In this document: piece after piece, positions 61,892 to 64,000 of the stretch
Layout of the letters: the number at the start of each line of letters is the position of its first letter
Numbering within the stretch: position 1 is the first letter of the stretch
Origin: CAZDCD01 sp964503885
GTDB lineage: Bacteria > Bacteroidota > Bacteroidia > Bacteroidales > UBA10428
Assembly: GCA_964503885.1 (NCBI GenBank)
Contig: CAZDCD010000009.1
Location: 1-64,000 of the forward strand
Length of the DNA stretch: 64,000 nt
Direction of reading: 5' to 3'
Program-made: the position numbers and the translations under genes
Notes under the pieces: model-generated
Seen by the model: only the letters and a program-made list of their open reading frames with translations
Told to the model about the DNA's origin: nothing
Databases searched by the model: none

Positions 61892-63187
61892 ATGAGTATT
61901 TATCAGGAACTGATAACTAAAAAAGAAAAGTTATCGGTTGTCGGTTTAGGTTATGTCGGTTTGCCTATAGCACTGGCATTCGCAAAAAAAATATCCGTGA
62001 TCGGATTTGATATCAATGAGAAGAGGATCAAAATGATGCAGAAAAATTCCGATCCTAGTGAAGAGCTTGATTCCTCGGAATTTGAAAATTCCGATATACA
62101 GTTTACCTCTTTCCCGGAAGTACTGAAGCAAGCCAGGTTCCATATCATAGCAGTTCCGACACCTATCGATAAAAATAAACTACCTGACCTCGATCCGCTG
62201 ATCTCGGCGACCCGAATTGTAGGATCGATCCTGAAAAAGGGCGATTATGTGGTTTACGAATCTACGGTTTATCCCGGGGCAACAGAAGATGACTGCATAC
62301 CCGTTCTTGAAGAACTGTCCGGACTCAAATTCAATACCGATTTTAAAGTCGGATATTCACCTGAGAGAATAAATCCCGGGGATAAGGAGCATACCATAAA
62401 AACCATTACCAAAGTGGTTTCGGGATGTGACTCTGAGTCGCTCGATGAAATTGCCAGGATCTATGAACTGGTAGTTGAAGCCGGAGTGTTCAGGGCATCT
62501 TCCATTAAGGTAGCCGAAGCAGCAAAGATCATTGAAAATACACAGCGGGATGTTAACATTGCACTGATGAATGAACTATCTATGATCTTTAACAAAATGA
62601 GCATCAATACTTATGAAGTACTCGAAGCTGCGGGAACAAAATGGAACTTTCTCAGGTTCTTTCCGGGCCTTGTCGGAGGTCATTGCATTGGCGTTGATCC
62701 TTATTACCTGACATTCAAAGCCAGCGAGCTGGGACACTACGCACGGATGATAAATTCAGGAAGGGCTGTTAACGACGGTATGGGCGATTATATCGCCACC
62801 GAACTTGTGAAGAAAATGATAAAGGCAAACAAAAACGTACTCAAAAGTAATGTGCTTGTCATGGGGGCAACCTTCAAAGAAGACGTAAGCGATATCCGCA
62901 ATTCAAAAGTTGCCGACGTGGTGAACGGGTTGAAATCATACGGCATCAATGTTGATGTGACCGATCCGTTTGCCTCACCGGATGATCTTTATAAAGAATA
63001 TGGATTCAGGTTGATCGACCGGATAAAAGAAAAATACGATGCCATAGTATTGGCTGTGGCCCACCATGAGTATAAAGAATTAACAGAAGACTTTTTCAGA
63101 TCGCACCTTACCGAAAAGGGGATTCTGTTCGATATCAAAGGCATCTATCGTAAAGATATTTCAAAAATCACCTATTTAAGCCTCTGA
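61892..63187 (+). CDS. UDP-sugar 6-dehydrogenase (TviB/WbpA/WbpO-like)
   Basis: The 431-residue nucleotide-sugar dehydrogenase oxidises a UDP-N-acetylhexosamine to the uronic acid using NAD. Visible are the Rossmann motif VVGLGYVGLPIALAFAKK (about 16-33), IIAVPTPIDKNKLPDL, YESTVYPGATEDDCIPVLE, GYSPERINPGDKEHT, KIIENTQRDVNIALMNELSM, and the catalytic Cys in GGHCIGVDPYYL. The GxSPERINPGD and KxxENxxRDVNIALxNELA patterns are those of the UDP-GlcNAc/UDP-GalNAc dehydrogenase group (WbpA, WbpO, TviB) rather than of UDP-glucose dehydrogenase. The following WlbA/WbpB-like gene supports UDP-GlcNAcA as the product. Confidence 0.88.
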   Translation: MSIYQELITKKEKLSVVGLGYVGLPIALAFAKKISVIGFDINEKRIKMMQKNSDPSEELDSSEFENSDIQFTSFPEVLKQARFHIIAVPTPIDKNKLPDLDPLISATRIVGSILKKGDYVVYESTVYPGATEDDCIPVLEELSGLKFNTDFKVGYSPERINPGDKEHTIKTITKVVSGCDSESLDEIARIYELVVEAGVFRASSIKVAEAAKIIENTQRDVNIALMNELSMIFNKMSINTYEVLEAAGTKWNFLRFFPGLVGGHCIGVDPYYLTFKASELGHYARMINSGRAVNDGMGDYIATELVKKMIKANKNVLKSNVLVMGATFKEDVSDIRNSKVADVVNGLKSYGINVDVTDPFASPDDLYKEYGFRLIDRIKEKYDAIVLAVAHHEYKELTEDFFRSHLTEKGILFDIKGIYRKDISKITYLSL

Positions 63188-63302
63188 TGAGCAATTATGA
63201 ATATCTTTATTGCCGGATAATCATCTTTTTTAATCGAATTCCATTAATTTTAATTCCTGTTTTTAATAAACTGGTCTTTCATTTCAATCACCATTTACTG
63301 CA

Positions 63303-64000
63303 ATGAAAAGAAAATCCGAAAATAATAATTTTGCATTAATAGGAGTAGGAGGATACATTGCAGTAAGGCATTTAAAAGCTATAAAAGAAACCGGAAATAA
63401 CCTTGTAGCTTCTCTGGATCCTTGTGATAGTGTAGGAATCATTGACTATTACTATCCTGACAGCGATTTTTTTGTTGAATTTGAGCGTTTTGACAGGCAT
63501 ATCGATAAGTTAAGGAGAATTGGCACACAGGTTGACTTTGTGAGCATCTGTTCCCCGAATTACCTGCACGATTCGCACATACGTTTTGCATTGCGGTCCG
63601 GAGCCAATGCAATTTGTGAGAAACCCATTGTCCTGAATCCCTGGAATATAGATGCTCTCTCGGAAATTGAGCAGGAATCCCGGAACAGTATTTTTACTAT
63701 ATTGCAGCTCAGGCTTCATCCTTCAATTATCGCACTTCATAAATCCATTCAACAGTCGCCTGGCAAGAAAAAACACGATATCGACCTTACTTATATCACA
63801 AGTCGTGGGCACTGGTATCATATCTCATGGAAGGGCGATATTCAGAAATCGGGAGGCATTGCAACAAATATTGGGGTGCATTTTTTCGATATGCTGATAT
63901 GGATTTTCGGGAAACCACAGAAAAATGTTGTGCATATTCTGGAGCGGGATAAGGCAGCTGGTTACCTGGAACTGGAAAATGCCAGGATCCGGTGGTTCCT
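63303..64000 (+). CDS. Gfo/Idh/MocA oxidoreductase, WlbA/WbpB-like (UDP-GlcNAcA 3-dehydrogenase); truncated by window end
   Basis: An open frame from ATG 63303 runs to the window end (232 codons seen). The N-terminal Rossmann motif is FALIGVGGYIAVRHLKAI; the cofactor and catalytic segments are DFVSICSPNYLHDSHI, the E-K-P motif (AICEKPIVLNPWN), LQLRLHPSIIALH, and the characteristic YITSRGHWYHISWKG, SGGIATNIGVHFFDMLIWIFG with the catalytic-site His. This last block matches WlbA/WbpB enzymes, which oxidise UDP-GlcNAcA at C3 in the UDP-ManNAc3NAcA pathway, following the WbpA-type dehydrogenase encoded upstream. The later pathway genes would lie beyond 64000. Confidence 0.85.
   Translation, partial: MKRKSENNNFALIGVGGYIAVRHLKAIKETGNNLVASLDPCDSVGIIDYYYPDSDFFVEFERFDRHIDKLRRIGTQVDFVSICSPNYLHDSHIRFALRSGANAICEKPIVLNPWNIDALSEIEQESRNSIFTILQLRLHPSIIALHKSIQQSPGKKKHDIDLTYITSRGHWYHISWKGDIQKSGGIATNIGVHFFDMLIWIFGKPQKNVVHILERDKAAGYLELENARIRWF

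Overview
The window is chromosomal DNA of a member of the Bacteroidota, most likely of the order Bacteroidales or a close relative. The evidence is the 16S rRNA 5' part (minus strand, 1-704), the -33/-7 type promoters (TTTG, about 19-20 nt, TAnnTTTG), the near absence of Shine-Dalgarno sequences, and lineage-typical genes: a PorP/SprF protein, an adhesin with the gliding-motility-type C-terminal secretion signal, GldA, DUF4296, and the glycine-lipid acyltransferase pair. I cannot name genus or species. All CDS coordinates include the stop codon.

Layout. 1-1131 holds the truncated 16S gene with its leader and two tandem rRNA promoters. 1351-5478 holds a polyprenol-phosphate glycosyltransferase, dihydroorotase, a GldN-like lipoprotein and aspartate kinase. 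5639-7757 holds small and poorly known genes, including a beta-barrel protein, a PqqD-like protein and a STAS protein. 7821-9898 (minus) holds a likely glycine-lipid synthase pair. 10110-25408 is an uninterrupted division and cell-wall (dcw) cluster: mraZ operator, mraZ, rsmH, ftsL, ftsI, murE, mraY, murD, ftsW, murG, murC, ftsQ, ftsA, ftsZ, followed by a yqeY-type gene. murF, murB and ddl are not in the cluster. 26177-29184 is a signalling block: a TPR-SpoIIE phosphatase-receiver protein followed by two tandem SiaC-like (DUF1987) proteins. Then come a secreted Ig-like repeat protein and an apparently exported isoaspartyl methyltransferase. 31886-37437 (minus) holds groEL, groES, secG, a TPR protein, lptE and a sigma-54 activator. 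37614-43615 holds kdsB, DUF502, MmcQ/YjbR, a TPR histidine kinase, a degenerate M48-like protein and a small membrane protein. 44165-52437 is a surface adhesion locus: a small secreted module, a giant repeat adhesin broken by a 100-N assembly gap, PorP/SprF and a DUF4296 lipoprotein. 52502-58981 holds a radical SAM protein, a glycosyltransferase, a PAP2-like protein, rpoN, asnS and a TPR protein. 59592-64000 holds gldA, metK and the start of a surface-polysaccharide locus (UDP-sugar dehydrogenase and a WlbA/WbpB-like oxidoreductase cut by the window end).

Most notable points: (1) the SpoIIE/REC phosphatase with two adjacent SiaC paralogues and no SiaB kinase nearby; (2) a 22-bp sequence present twice, upstream of groES and in the 59-kb intergenic region, whose minus strand resembles a sigma-54 promoter, in a window that also encodes RpoN and a sigma-54 activator; (3) the adhesin, with 294-bp near-identical tandem repeats, an assembly gap whose true length can be predicted, and a DNRLRE domain nested inside a SprB-like repeat; (4) a PIMT with an export signal; (5) an M48-like protein that has lost HExxH; (6) four 10-bp-spaced MraZ operator repeats; (7) a possible pseudoknot upstream of the SpoIIE gene.
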